Of a stretch of 64,000 nucleotides of DNA, positions 21,746 through 30,850 are shown one piece after another. This DNA comes from Bog-793 sp963761425 (lineage in GTDB: Bacteria; Actinomycetota; Acidimicrobiia; Acidimicrobiales; Bog-793): contig CAVXGQ010000002.1 in assembly GCA_963761425.1 (NCBI GenBank), forward strand, positions 186,001 through 250,000. Reading direction: 5' to 3'. The notes under the pieces were generated by a model. The model searched no databases and was not told the origin of the DNA. It worked only from the letters and a program-made list of their open reading frames with translations. Positions within the stretch are counted from its first letter, which is position 1, and every line of letters begins with the position of its first letter. A program made the translations under genes and the position numbers.

Positions 21746-22908
21746 TCGGGCACCTCCCGGTACTCGAGGACCTGCCCGACTTGGCGGGCCGGTCCGTTCT
21801 CGTCCGGGTCGACTTCAACGTGCCGCTCAGCGAGGGCGACGGCGGCCTCGTCGTGACCGACGACTTCCGGATCCGCCAGGTGATCCCCACCCTCCGGTGG
21901 TTGCTCGACCATGGCGCCTCGGTCACCTGCGCCTCGCACCTCGGTCGGCCCCAGGGCAAGCCGGACCCCCGCTTCGACCTCGCGCCGGTGCGCAAGCGCC
22001 TCGCGGCGCTGATGCCCGGGGTGGAGTTGCTGGAGAACCTCCGGTTCGACCCCGGCGAGGAAGCGAACGACCCAGCCTTCGTCTCGAAGCTCATCGCCGG
22101 TCACGACTACTACGTGAACGACGCCTTCGCCGCCTCTCACCGGGCCCACGCCTCGATTGTCGGGCCGCCGGCGCACCTGCCTTCGGCGGCGGGTCGGCTG
22201 CTCACCCGGGAGGTCGAGGTGATCGGGGGCCTGCTCGATGCGCCCCGTCACCCGTTCGTCGCCCTGATCGGCGGCGCCAAGGTGGCGGACAAACTCGGCG
22301 TGCTACGGTCGCTGGTCGCCAAGGCCGACACCGTGCTGGTCGGCGGCGGGATGTCCTACACGTTCCTCGCCGCCCAGGACCGCAAGATCGGCTCGTCGAT
22401 TTTCGACCCGTCCCACGTCGACGCCTGTCGGGCCTTGCTCGACTCGACGAAGGCGATCATGCTGCCGACCGACGTGGTGGTGATCGGCCCCGGCGGGATG
22501 CTCCATCCCGGAGCGGAGTCCGTCGCCCCCGGAGACCCGATCGACACGGTCACCGGCGATTTCCCCGAAGGCTGGGAAGGCGTGGACATCGGTCCGGCGA
22601 CCCGGGAGCGCTTCGCCCAGGTGATCGCGGCGGCGGGCACGGTCTTTTGGAACGGCCCGGTGGGCTATTTCGAGGATCCCCGCTTCGCGGCGGGAACCCA
22701 GGCCCTCGCCAAGGCGGTCGCGGCCTGTTCCGGGTTCACCGTGGTCGGCGGGGGCGACTCGGCCGCGGCGATCGACGAATTCGGGTTGGCCGCATCGATC
22801 GGCTTCGTGTCGACCGGTGGGGGAGCCTCGCTCGAGCTCCTCGAATTCGGCGATCTCCCGGGCTTGGCCGCGCTGCGCGGCGCGCCGAACGCTCCGAAGG
22901 GGTCCTAA
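21742..22908 (+). CDS. pgk: phosphoglycerate kinase
   Basis: ATP-generating glycolytic kinase, 388 aa. The N-terminal VLVRVDFNVPLSEG, the substrate-binding ASHLGRPQGKPDPRFDL, and the C-terminal VVGGGDSAAAI nucleotide-binding block are all canonical. It begins with GTG inside the gap stop codon region and ends 5 bp before the tpiA start, so the three enzymes form one tightly coupled operon. Confidence 0.96.
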   Translation: MIGHLPVLEDLPDLAGRSVLVRVDFNVPLSEGDGGLVVTDDFRIRQVIPTLRWLLDHGASVTCASHLGRPQGKPDPRFDLAPVRKRLAALMPGVELLENLRFDPGEEANDPAFVSKLIAGHDYYVNDAFAASHRAHASIVGPPAHLPSAAGRLLTREVEVIGGLLDAPRHPFVALIGGAKVADKLGVLRSLVAKADTVLVGGGMSYTFLAAQDRKIGSSIFDPSHVDACRALLDSTKAIMLPTDVVVIGPGGMLHPGAESVAPGDPIDTVTGDFPEGWEGVDIGPATRERFAQVIAAAGTVFWNGPVGYFEDPRFAAGTQALAKAVAACSGFTVVGGGDSAAAIDEFGLAASIGFVSTGGGASLELLEFGDLPGLAALRGAPNAPKGS

Positions 22909-22913
22909 TTCCG

Positions 22914-23690
22914 GTGACGGGTGGGCGCGGGGTTTTCGTTAGCGGCAATTGGAAGATGAACGAGAACCACTTCGAGTCCTTAAAGCTCGTCCAGGAACTT
23001 GCTGCCCTCTTGTCGGCGGGGACGGTCCCACCGGGGCGGGAGGTGAGCGTGCACCCGCCGTTCACCTCGCTGCGCACCGTGCAGACCGCCTTGGAGTCCG
23101 ATCGCGTGCCGGTGTCGCTCGGGGCGCAGAACTGTCACTTCGAGGACCGGGGTGCCTATACCGGCGAGGTCTCCGCCGAGATGCTCGCCAAGCTCGGCGT
23201 GCGCTACGTGATCACCGGGCACTCCGAGCGGCGCCAGTACTTCGACGAGACCGATGAGGTCGTGGCGGCAAAGATCGACGCCATCCTGCGCCACGGGATG
23301 TGTCCGATCATCTGCGTCGGCGAGACGCTCGCCGAACGCGACGCCGGCGACGCCGAGACCAAGGTGCGCGGCCAGGTGCGCGCCGCGCTGGAGGGCCGAC
23401 CCTCCGAGGTAATCGCCGCGGTGGTCCTCGCCTACGAGCCGATCTGGGCGATCGGTACCGGCCGGACCGCGACCCCCACCGACGCCCAGGAGATGTGCGC
23501 CGCGATCCGCGCGGAGATCGGGCATTTCGCCCCCTCGGCTGCTGGGGCCATCCGTATCCAGTACGGGGGATCGGTGACCCCGGAAACCGCCACCGAGCTG
23601 TTGGCAGGGGAGGACGTCGACGGTTTCTTGGTCGGCGGGGCGAGCCTCGAGGCGCAGCGTTTTGTCGCCATCGTCCGGGCGGGGGCCTAG
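22914..23690 (+). CDS. tpiA: triosephosphate isomerase
   Basis: Interconverts dihydroxyacetone phosphate and glyceraldehyde 3-phosphate, 258 aa. Catalytic residues are all present: Asn/Lys in SGNWKMNEN, His in GHSERRQYF and Glu in AYEPIWAIGTG. The phosphate-binding YGGSVTPET loop follows. The GTG at 22914 has AAGGGG upstream. This housekeeping copy contrasts with the divergent paralogue at 31525-32352 in the accessory sugar module. Confidence 0.96.
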   Translation: MTGGRGVFVSGNWKMNENHFESLKLVQELAALLSAGTVPPGREVSVHPPFTSLRTVQTALESDRVPVSLGAQNCHFEDRGAYTGEVSAEMLAKLGVRYVITGHSERRQYFDETDEVVAAKIDAILRHGMCPIICVGETLAERDAGDAETKVRGQVRAALEGRPSEVIAAVVLAYEPIWAIGTGRTATPTDAQEMCAAIRAEIGHFAPSAAGAIRIQYGGSVTPETATELLAGEDVDGFLVGGASLEAQRFVAIVRAGA

Positions 23691-23775
23691 GTCCGCGACC
23701 AAGACCGTGGCGGTGAACTGCTAATCTTCGCCGTCGCCCCGAGCGTTCCCGACGGCGCCAAGGAGGTCTCCGCCC

Positions 23776-24006
23776 GTGCTCACCGACATCATGGTCGGGA
23801 TCGAGGCCCTCTCTTCGTTCGCGCTCGTGCTGCTGATTCTGTTGCACTCGGGTCGCGGTGGGGGACTGTCAGACCTGTTCGGTTCCACGGTCGGCACGGC
23901 GGCGGCCGGCTCGACGGTCGCCGAGAAGAACCTCGACCGTCTCACCATCACCGTCGCGGTGGTCTTTGCCTTCGCGACGGTCATCATCGGGCTTCGGTGG
24001 GGCTGA
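23776..24006 (+). CDS. secG: protein translocase subunit SecG
   Basis: Small Sec translocon subunit of 76 aa with two transmembrane helices (residues ~5-22 and ~53-73), separated by the conserved GRGGGLSDLFGS segment. A perfect AAGGAGG lies ~9 bp before the GTG start. Its position after tpiA is the conserved actinobacterial order. Its last codons overlap the start of the following solute-binding protein. Confidence 0.93.
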   Translation: MLTDIMVGIEALSSFALVLLILLHSGRGGGLSDLFGSTVGTAAAGSTVAEKNLDRLTITVAVVFAFATVIIGLRWG

Positions 24007-25814
24007 GAAGAGCCGGAGCCCTTGCTCTCGGCGTCCTGGTGGTGGTGTTCACCGGCGCCACCACCTCTGGAGCCTCCTCGACCTCCACGACGCTCGCCGG
24101 GCAAGGCGGGGTGAAGATCCTCGACGGGGGCACGGTCACCGTGGCGGTGCCGCGACTACCGACCGACTACAACCCCTCCACACCCGCCGGTTCGAACGCG
24201 GTGACCCAGATGGTGATGGAGGAGGTCTGGCCCCAGGCCTTCGTCATCGGACCCGGCCTGGAGGTCCACCCGGCTCCCGGGCTGGTCATGTCGGCCGAGC
24301 TCACCGGGCTGAAGCCCCAGACCGTCGTCTACACCCTGGCGAAAAGGGCCCGCTGGTCCGACGGGGTGCCGATCACGGTGGCGGACTTCACCTATGACTG
24401 GCGGGAGATCCTCATCGTCGGACCCAGCCTGCCGGCGGCGTTCCCCCTGGCCGGGTACCGGGACATCGCCTCGATCACCGGCTCGAGCAAGGCCAGGACG
24501 GTGACCGTCGTCTTCACCCATCCCTACGCCGACTGGATGGCGCTGTTCGCCAACCTGGTCCCGGCACACATCGCCCACCGCGACGGCTGGGAGAAGGCCT
24601 TCCGGGGAGGGAATCTGGCCGATCTCGTCTCCGGGGGCCCGTTCGAGATCACCAAGATCGTCCCGGGCAAGGAGCTGGTGCTCTCGCGCAACCCCTCTTA
24701 TTGGGGCAAGCCGGCGCACCTCGACCACATCGTCTTCCGCGTGGTGCCGTCGGGGGCCGCCACACGGCGGGCGCTGGCGGCCGGGTCCGTCGATCTGGCC
24801 GAGCTCACCCCGGGGCCGGCGGTCACGAGCCTCGTCGAACGTTCCCGTGACCTGGTCGCGACGCCGTCGGCGGGGGCGACCCTCTGGCAGCTTGCTTTCA
24901 ACTTCGACGACCCGATCGCCGTGCACGCCGACGTGCGCGAGGCGATCGCCACAGCGATCGACCGCTCCCAGCTCGTCGCGGACTCGGCGGGGCTCTATGA
25001 CGCCTCCATTGCGACGCCGGGCAACCGCCTCTACGCGCCGCTGGAGGCCGGTGCCCAGCGCAACGATGCCGCCTACGCCGCCCCGGACCTGGCCCTGGCG
25101 GACCAGCTCCTGGCGGCGGCGGGCTACCGGATGGACGCCGACGGCCTCGCCGTGGCGGCGTCGGGAGCACCGCTCGTCCTGGTGTTGACCGGGCCGAAGG
25201 GGAACCCCACGGTCGCCGCCGCCGAGATCGAGATCCAGGCCGAGCTCCTGGCGGCCGGGATCGAGCTGCGGATCCACAACGTGGCCCTCAGCCAGCTGTT
25301 GTCGTCGATCCTCCCGGAGGGCCGGTACCAGCTGGCCATGGTCCCCTACCTGGTCTCACCGTTCCCGTCGACGATGGCCCTGCTCTACACGGATCCGGTC
25401 GGTCCGACGCCGAGTCCGGTCGGGGGGACGAGCCCGAGCGTCGCACCGGTCGCCGAGGGGGTCGGTGGGCTGTCGGCGGGGATCGAGGCCGAGCCCAGTG
25501 CGGCGAACGCCGGGGTTGTCACCCGGGACGTGCTCGGCTACGAAGACCCCGCGATCGGTGGCCTCTTCGTGCGGGCCCAGGTGGAGCTGAACGCCCAAGC
25601 GGAGGCGAGCCTTTACAACCAGATCGACGCGCTCATGTGGAAGGCCCTCCCGACCTTGCCGCTGTTCCAGGCGCCGACGGTGTTGGTCCGACAGGTGAGG
25701 ATCGTGAATGTCAGCAACTCTTTGAGCTGGGCCGGGCCGATGTGGGACGCCCAGAACTGGGCGATCCAGGTGAGCCCAATGCCGACCACATCGACGACTA
25801 CGCCGGCGAGCTGA
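23997..25814 (+). CDS. extracellular solute-binding protein, family 5 (oligopeptide type)
   Basis: Secreted peptide/nickel-type binding protein, 605 aa. An N-terminal signal peptide (residues ~1-25, ending TSGASS) is followed by a family 5 SBP domain, with 'YTLAKRARWSDGVPITVADFTYDW' (W-x-DG-P-IT) and 'FEITKIVPGKELVLSRNPSYW' being characteristic. A Ser/Thr tail closes the protein. The GTG start lies within secG, so it is probably co-transcribed. No permease or ATPase gene accompanies it, so transporter partners must lie elsewhere. It is the last backbone gene before tRNA-Leu. Confidence 0.87.
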   Translation: MGLRRAGALALGVLVVVFTGATTSGASSTSTTLAGQGGVKILDGGTVTVAVPRLPTDYNPSTPAGSNAVTQMVMEEVWPQAFVIGPGLEVHPAPGLVMSAELTGLKPQTVVYTLAKRARWSDGVPITVADFTYDWREILIVGPSLPAAFPLAGYRDIASITGSSKARTVTVVFTHPYADWMALFANLVPAHIAHRDGWEKAFRGGNLADLVSGGPFEITKIVPGKELVLSRNPSYWGKPAHLDHIVFRVVPSGAATRRALAAGSVDLAELTPGPAVTSLVERSRDLVATPSAGATLWQLAFNFDDPIAVHADVREAIATAIDRSQLVADSAGLYDASIATPGNRLYAPLEAGAQRNDAAYAAPDLALADQLLAAAGYRMDADGLAVAASGAPLVLVLTGPKGNPTVAAAEIEIQAELLAAGIELRIHNVALSQLLSSILPEGRYQLAMVPYLVSPFPSTMALLYTDPVGPTPSPVGGTSPSVAPVAEGVGGLSAGIEAEPSAANAGVVTRDVLGYEDPAIGGLFVRAQVELNAQAEASLYNQIDALMWKALPTLPLFQAPTVLVRQVRIVNVSNSLSWAGPMWDAQNWAIQVSPMPTTSTTTPAS

Positions 25815-25913
25815 GGGCGATCATCGGGATTGGCTGGCCATCGGTTGCGGCGAAGCCTCGACCAGGGGTCGCGGTAACCTTTCCTGCCTTGGCGGGGACG
25901 GGTTCTCGGTCAT

Positions 25914-26000
25914 GTCGGAGTGGCGGAATAGGCAGACGCGCCAGCTTGAGGGGCTGGTGCCCGCAAGGGCGTAGGGGTTCAAGTCCCCTCTCCGACACCA
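25914..26000 (+). tRNA. tRNA-Leu (anticodon GAG)
   Basis: The 7 bp acceptor stem GTCGGAG/CTCCGAC is perfect, the anticodon stem is CCAGC/GCTGG with loop TTGAGGG (anticodon GAG), there is a long variable arm (class II tRNA), the T-arm is AGGGG-TTCAAGT-CCCCT, and CCA is encoded. It marks the border between backbone and accessory DNA. Its last 56 bases (25945-26000) recur exactly, inverted, at 62959-63014. Confidence 0.96.
25945..26000 (+). repeat. tRNA-Leu 3' half, attachment-site-like repeat (left copy)
   Basis: A 56 bp segment from the edge of the anticodon loop to CCA, the part of tRNA genes that tyrosine integrases commonly use as attB. It matches 62959-63014 perfectly in inverted orientation, and in both places it abuts an IS481-type element. 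Confidence 0.85.
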
Positions 26001-26001
26001 C

Positions 26002-27258
26002 TGTCCTGTCGCGAGACATCGTAGACACCCCGGTCAGCTCATTGGCTGGTAGTCCCGCGAGGTGTCGAGTTCGAACTGGCGGATCAGTTCGCCCTCTTCA
26101 CTGACGATCCGCACCGCGCGCCCGGCGACAAAGATGGCGACCAGCTCGCCGGCGTGGGCCCGCCCGACCCCGAGGTGGTGGAGCCGCCCGCTGTGGCGCA
26201 GGGTGAGCTTGCCTCCCCGGTCGACCCGGTCGCGGCGGAGGCGGTGGCCCCCGGGTGCCGATGGCAGCCGCGGATGGGCTTTCGTCCGGGACGAGAAGAC
26301 CTTTCCTGGCGTCGCTCGCCCGAGCGAGCGGTGCGGGCGGGTGGCGTTGTAGTACTCGACGAAGCGGTCGATCTGGGCCTGAAGCGCGCCCAGCGACTTT
26401 GGGGGGCGCTGGCGGTTCAGGTACTTCTTCATCGTCTGGTGGAACCGCTCGACCTTCCCGCAGGTCTGGGGGCGATAGGGGCGGGAGTGCTTGAAGTCGA
26501 TGCCCAAGGCGGCGAGCTCCGCCTCCAGGGCCCCGACGCCAAAGCGGTAGGCGGCGGTGAAGATGGCCCCGTTATCCGAGAGGACGGCCGCCGGGGCGCC
26601 GAAGCGTTGAACGGCGTCCAAGAACACCCCGACGACGTCGGTCGCCTTGTAGACCTGTTGTGCCCGGGCCCCGACGCAAAGGCGGGAGTGGTCGTCGATC
26701 AGGTTGAGGATCTCGACGTCTGTCCCGTCGGCCAGGCGGACGTGGGTGGTGTCCATCTGCCAGCATTCGTTGGGGAGCTCGGCGACGAAGCGCACATAGG
26801 AGTTCCGGGGGCGCTTGTGGGGCTCTGGGGTGATGAAGCCCCGGGCCCGAAGCACCCGCCAGATGGTGGAGACCGACGGGACCTGGCGGTGGCGCTTGGC
26901 GAGGTGGTCGTAGATCGTCTCGGGACCGGCGTCCCACCCGGCGTCCTCGAGGGACTTTCTTTTCCGCACGATCTCGTCTTCGAACAGGTCGGAGATCCGG
27001 GACGGCGAGCGGTGCGGGCGGCGCGAGCGGGGGTTGAGCCCGGGCTCGCCTTCGGCCTCGTAGCGGGCGAGGAGCTGGTAGAGCCAGCTCCGGTGCATGC
27101 CGTTGGTCGCGGCGAGCTCGGCGATCGGCGTTCCCTCCTTCAGGTGGCGCTCGATGAGGAAACGTCCCTTGTCCACCGGAGACCCCCTTCGTCAATGTCT
27201 CCGATGTCTTGACACATCAGCGGCGTCGTTGTCGCTTATGTCCTGAAATCGCGCACCG
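26002..27258 (-). mobile_element. IS481-family insertion sequence, left copy
   Basis: The element runs from just after tRNA-Leu to the point where identity with the right-hand copy ends (CGCACCG at 27258). Imperfect terminal inverted repeats are visible as GCGAGACATCGTAGACA near 26010-26030 and TGTCTCCGATGTCTTGACA near 27197. It is inverted relative to the copy at 61680-62958, and the two transposases differ at only two residues. Exact ends are uncertain because short GACATCG repeats recur at the termini. Confidence 0.8.
26034..27176 (-). CDS. IS481-family DDE transposase
   Basis: 380 aa transposase. An N-terminal helix-turn-helix (residues ~10-45, GTPIAELAATNGMHRSWLYQLL) and a second winged helix region precede an rve integrase core. 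The DDE residues are the Asp in WQMDTTHV, the Asp in LSDNGA and the Glu in GKVERFHQTM. A C-terminal ~100-residue extension is rich in Arg/His. The gene appears intact. It differs from the right copy at Arg versus Ser after DTTHV and Gln versus Arg in ARAQ/R-VYKA. Confidence 0.93.
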   Translation of the reverse strand: MDKGRFLIERHLKEGTPIAELAATNGMHRSWLYQLLARYEAEGEPGLNPRSRRPHRSPSRISDLFEDEIVRKRKSLEDAGWDAGPETIYDHLAKRHRQVPSVSTIWRVLRARGFITPEPHKRPRNSYVRFVAELPNECWQMDTTHVRLADGTDVEILNLIDDHSRLCVGARAQQVYKATDVVGVFLDAVQRFGAPAAVLSDNGAIFTAAYRFGVGALEAELAALGIDFKHSRPYRPQTCGKVERFHQTMKKYLNRQRPPKSLGALQAQIDRFVEYYNATRPHRSLGRATPGKVFSSRTKAHPRLPSAPGGHRLRRDRVDRGGKLTLRHSGRLHHLGVGRAHAGELVAIFVAGRAVRIVSEEGELIRQFELDTSRDYQPMS

Positions 27259-27320
27259 ATCTCGTCCGGCGTGATGGCGTAAACAACCGAGTCGGGCTGG
27301 CTCTCGACACGCTCAGTCTG

Positions 27321-27596
27321 TCAAGCCATGATCGCCAGGGACACCCCCTCTCCACCGAGCTCGTCGGGGAGGGGTTGATCGATGAGGCCCATGGACTGTT
27401 CCTTGATGTAAAGGCGTTCCGCCACCTCCCACTCGTCGTATCGTTCGACGTGCACGGCGGTCACGAGTCGTCTCACAGAGGGGTCGTCGGGCAAGATCTC
27501 GATGACGTTGATGCGTTGGCTGATCTCGGCGTTCACGCGCTCCAAGGGGTTCGTCGACCAGATCTTGGTCCAGTGCGCCATCGAGAAGGTCGCCAT
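27321..27596 (-). pseudogene. IS256-family transposase, C-terminal remnant
   Basis: The segment starting at MATFSMAHWTKIWSTNPLER and containing VNAEISQRINVIEILPDD and HDEWEVAER-like YDEWEVAERLY is the C-terminal end of IS256/Mutator transposases. The catalytic core and N-terminus are missing. The open frame upstream to 27752 has lost similarity and includes a triple 10 bp repeat (27663-27692). No terminal repeats were found. Confidence 0.8.
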
Positions 27597-27662
27597 TGGC
27601 GCGCACTGTGCGCGCAGTCGCGTGCAGTGCGCACGTAGGCCTCGGCGGTGCTGCAGGAGTTC

Positions 27663-27692
27663 GGCACGTCCAGGCACGTCCAGGCACGTCCC
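27663..27692. repeat. three tandem copies of a 10 bp unit
   Basis: GGCACGTCCA-type 10-mers are repeated three times without interruption inside the decayed IS256 region. Likely slippage in non-functional DNA. Confidence 0.6.
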
Positions 27693-27953
27693 GAGGCGTG
27701 ACGACCCCGGCACCGACGGCCGCGCACAGGTGGTCATGGCTTCCGACCGCAATCGCTCGCAGTGCGAGGTTCAACATTGCGGGCCGCGGACGTCGCCCAC
27801 CTGAGCTGCTCGGGCTCTCAACCGGCGCTCGCGAGCGTGCCTGAGTGGGAGCGTGAGTTAATGTACTATTTTAAGGATTTTCAGGTTCTAACCCACGGTA
27901 CTGATCACCATGTTGCGAGGGAGCCCGTGGTATTAAGCTGGAACTATGATCGA

Positions 27954-27968
27954 GTTGTGTGACACACT
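27954..27968. promoter_or_regulatory. inverted repeat upstream of the DeoR-family gene
   Basis: TGTGT-G-ACACA (27956-27966) is a small palindrome ~80 bp upstream of the DeoR-type regulator, next to a TATGAT that could serve as a -10 element (27944). It shares TTGTG with the palindrome before the LsrF-like gene (41221-41236). Autoregulation is a guess. Confidence 0.35.
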
Positions 27969-28047
27969 TCAGTAACGCTGCTTGGCGGTGCCGCGGGACC
28001 TCAAGATTCCCTGGCGACCCGGAGCTGAAGATAGAGGGGTCAACCAC

Positions 28048-28875
28048 ATGGTCCAGATGGCACGTCTGATGGCCAGAGAGCGACAAGGCCGAATCGTGCA
28101 ATTCTTGCAAGACGAGGGATATGTGCGCGTCGGGGACTTGGCCGCGATGTTCGGCGTGAGCAACGAGACCATCCGCCGGGACTTTGCCCTGCTTGAGGAG
28201 CAAGGTCTGCTAACCCGAAGCCACGGCGGGGCCACTCTAGAAGGCGTGCACGCCGAGACCTCGTTTGAACGCCGGACGCGTGAGCACCAGGCCGAAAAGG
28301 ATCATCTGGGGCACGCGGCCGCCAATCTAGTCCAGGACGGAACGACAATCATCATCGACTCCGGCACGACTATGCGGGCGCTCGTCGAACACCTCAAGGA
28401 CAAGCGCGACCTTGTCGTGATCACAAACGGGGTCAACCACATAGACACACTACTCGCTAATCCAACCCTGACCCTCGCGGTCACCGGAGGGATCGTGAGA
28501 CGCACGACCCTGGGTGCCACCGGCGATCTTGCTGTTGCGACGCTGCAGGTCCTGCGTGCCGATCACACGTTCATTGCGACGCACGGCTTCTCGGCTGAGG
28601 CCGGAATGACCTACCCGAGCTTCGAGGAGGTCGCGGTAAAGCGGGCGATGATCGCGGCGGGAGCTGAAGTCACCCTCTTAGCCGACGGTTTGAAGTGCGG
28701 TCGAGCTTCGATGGTGAAAGTCGCTCCGCTAACTGACCTAAATCGAATCATAACCAGCCCACCGATTCCGGAGATCGAGCGTAAGCAGATCGAAGAGATG
28801 GGTGTCGAGCTTCTCATTGTGGGTGAGGACGAGACATCCGCCGGGAACCCGAGTGACCGTACGAGTCGACCATGA
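28048..28875 (+). CDS. DeoR/GlpR-family transcriptional regulator of the sugar module
   Basis: 275 aa. The N-terminal winged helix is ERQGRIVQFLQDEGYVRVGD followed by the recognition helix block VSNETIRRDFALLEEQG and the family hallmark SHGGA. The C-terminal sugar-phosphate sensor domain contains IIIDSGTTM and VVITNGVNH. ATG 28048 has GAGGGG 8 bp upstream. It overlaps the DhaK-type gene by 4 bp, so it is the first gene of the operon and probably represses it until a phosphorylated sugar binds, as in other members. Confidence 0.92.
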   Translation: MVQMARLMARERQGRIVQFLQDEGYVRVGDLAAMFGVSNETIRRDFALLEEQGLLTRSHGGATLEGVHAETSFERRTREHQAEKDHLGHAAANLVQDGTTIIIDSGTTMRALVEHLKDKRDLVVITNGVNHIDTLLANPTLTLAVTGGIVRRTTLGATGDLAVATLQVLRADHTFIATHGFSAEAGMTYPSFEEVAVKRAMIAAGAEVTLLADGLKCGRASMVKVAPLTDLNRIITSPPIPEIERKQIEEMGVELLIVGEDETSAGNPSDRTSRP

Positions 28876-29882
28876 ACCAACCGCGAGGCACCCTCAAGAA
28901 ACTGATCAATGATCCCTTCAAGGTTGTCGATGAGATGCTCGAAGCTTTCGCTGAGGCGCACCCCGACATCATCTCGCTGACGTCCCCGAGGATCGTGGCC
29001 CGGACCGAGAAGTCCACCGCGAAGGTCGCGCTCGCTATCGGCGGAGGTTCAGGTCATGAGCCCGCGATGCTCGGCTACGTGGGTTACGGCATGGCCGATG
29101 TAGCCGCAATTGGCAACATCTTCGCCTCACCGTCACCTGACATCATCTATGAGTCGATCGTCCAGGCTGACAGCGGAAGCGGCGTCGTGCTGGTCTACGG
29201 GAACTACTCGGGCGATGTCTTGAATTGCCGGCTCGCTGTTCAGCGAGCGAAGGCGGACGGGATCGATGTTCGCACGGTATTCGTCTCAGACGACGTCGCC
29301 TCCGCTGGACCCGCCGAGATCGACAAGCGACGAGGCACCGCCGGCGACATCATCGTATTCAAAGCCACCGGTGCCGCGGCGGAAGCGGGTATGGCCTTGG
29401 ATGACGTGGAACGCATCGCGCGAAAGTCCAACGCGAACACACGAAGCATGGGTGTAGCGCTCACCAGCGCTGAGTTGCCGGGCGTGGATCGGCCCATCTT
29501 CGAAAGTGGACCAGGGGAGATGGACGTCGGAATGGGAGCCCACGGCGAGCCTGGCATCAGCCGAGAGCCGCTGCGGTCGGCGGATGAAGTCGGTCGGCTC
29601 CTTACCGAGCGCATCCTCGACGATCTCGCATGCCCGGCCGGATCACCCACCGCAGTCCTTGTCAACGGTTTTGGCGCGACTCCCAGCCTCGAGCAATACC
29701 TCGTTTATCGTGCCGCACGCGCCACCGTAATCGAACGCGGCATGACCGTCGAGCGCTCGTATGTTGGCGAGTTCATTACGACTCTCCAGATGGCAGGATT
29801 GTCCGCCACCGTGACCCTGCTCGATGACGAGTTACTCTCGCTTCTGGACGCGCCGGTCCGAACGGTGAGGTTGGTGAATTGA
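28872..29882 (+). CDS. DhaK-type (dihydroxyacetone/tetrulose) kinase, substrate-binding subunit
   Basis: 336 aa kinase subunit that binds a short ketose covalently through a histidine. GGGSGHEP is at residues 57-64 and the hemiaminal histidine is His224 in GAHGEPG. The Asp in GNYSGDVLNC (~residue 115) is also conserved. The domain pairs with the DhaL-type nucleotide subunit encoded immediately downstream (TTGA overlap). With RpiB- and TIM-type isomerases in the same operon, phosphorylation of erythrulose (as in mycobacterial and Brucella tetritol pathways) is more likely than dihydroxyacetone itself. That assignment is an inference from context. Confidence 0.9.
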   Translation: MNQPRGTLKKLINDPFKVVDEMLEAFAEAHPDIISLTSPRIVARTEKSTAKVALAIGGGSGHEPAMLGYVGYGMADVAAIGNIFASPSPDIIYESIVQADSGSGVVLVYGNYSGDVLNCRLAVQRAKADGIDVRTVFVSDDVASAGPAEIDKRRGTAGDIIVFKATGAAAEAGMALDDVERIARKSNANTRSMGVALTSAELPGVDRPIFESGPGEMDVGMGAHGEPGISREPLRSADEVGRLLTERILDDLACPAGSPTAVLVNGFGATPSLEQYLVYRAARATVIERGMTVERSYVGEFITTLQMAGLSATVTLLDDELLSLLDAPVRTVRLVN

Positions 29883-30538
29883 CCGCGACGCCAGAAACCT
29901 CGCTGGCGATGACCACTCGAATTGTCATCGCCGTTGTGGACGCGCTCGAGGACGCCTCGGGCCATCTCTGCGAGCTCGACGCGGTGGCGGGGGACGGTGA
30001 CCACGGACTCACGATGGCGGAGGCCGCCCGGAATATTCGCACCAAGCTCAGCGACGAGCCTCCGAAGGACGTTGCATCGCTATTTGACTTGGCGGCTGCC
30101 GAGTTCGCCCAAACTGGTGGCGCGATGGGCGCTGTCGTCTACGTCCTCCTGCAAGCAGTCGGCCACGCCGCTGCAGAGATCGACGACGAGCTGTCGGCAC
30201 TCGACATCTCCCGACTCCTTAGCGTCGCGCAAGACGCTGTAAGCGAGTTCGGCGGGGCGCAGCCGGGTGACAAGACGATCGTCGATTCCATTTCCGAAGC
30301 GCGTCAAGCCGCCAATGACAGCGCCGATCTCGGGGCATCGGCTGTCGAAGCTCTTTTCGCGGCGGCACAAGGCGCTCGCAAAGGCGCTGAGGCGACCGCG
30401 GGGATGATCGCCCGGATCGGAAGATCAAGCCGGCTCGGTGAGCTCAGCCGCGGGACGGTCGATCCTGGAGCGGAGTCGTTCGCCATCAGTATGGAAGCCT
30501 TGGCCGCTAACTACGCAATGAGGCGCCCGCAAAGATGA
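29879..30538 (+). CDS. DhaL-type kinase subunit (ATP-binding)
   Basis: 219 aa. The Mg-ADP binding aspartates appear as Asp34, Asp39 and Asp41 in ELDAVAGDGDHG. GGAMGAV and PGDKTIVDS correspond to the nucleotide-cap motifs, and GRSSRLGE is the conserved C-terminal loop. The TTG start overlaps the dhaK-type stop. An ATG at 29909 is an alternative. No PTS-type DhaM is present, consistent with direct use of ATP. Confidence 0.9.
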   Translation: MTATPETSLAMTTRIVIAVVDALEDASGHLCELDAVAGDGDHGLTMAEAARNIRTKLSDEPPKDVASLFDLAAAEFAQTGGAMGAVVYVLLQAVGHAAAEIDDELSALDISRLLSVAQDAVSEFGGAQPGDKTIVDSISEARQAANDSADLGASAVEALFAAAQGARKGAEATAGMIARIGRSSRLGELSRGTVDPGAESFAISMEALAANYAMRRPQR

Positions 30539-30582
30539 ACGAGTCAAGCAGTCTCCGAGACTGCTTCGTCACGGGAAGCGGA

Positions 30583-30850
30583 CCTCGAGCTTGGCGCCCG
30601 GCAGATCCGCTTCAATGTGGTCCATCCCGTTGCGGTCTTCGAGAGGACGATGCGGAAGCCGGAGGTGCTCGAGCGATCGGCGACCAGATATGCCATGAGC
30701 GTCGAGGAGTACAAGAAGCAGAACGTGCTTGGAGCACAAGTGTGCCTGTAGGACGTGACCAATGCCATCTGTCTCTTGCTGGGTGAGGCGTTCGGCCGAA
30801 CGACCGGCGCGCAATTGCCCGTCGATGGTGGGCACTTGCGTGTGATATGA
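30583..30850 (+). pseudogene. short-chain dehydrogenase, C-terminal remnant
   Basis: Matches the last ~88 residues of the intact SDR at 42132-42932 (LELGARQIRFNVVHP at the start, TTGAQLPVDGGHLRVI at the end), but the N-terminal two thirds are missing and a TAG at 30749-30751 interrupts the frame. It indicates that an SDR once sat between the kinase and isomerase genes, and that the module at 41-45 kb descends from the same gene set. Confidence 0.85.

Noticed and set aside
27663..27692. Short tandem repeat considered as a CRISPR-like array
   Set aside because: Only three 10 bp units with no spacers; no cas genes in the window.
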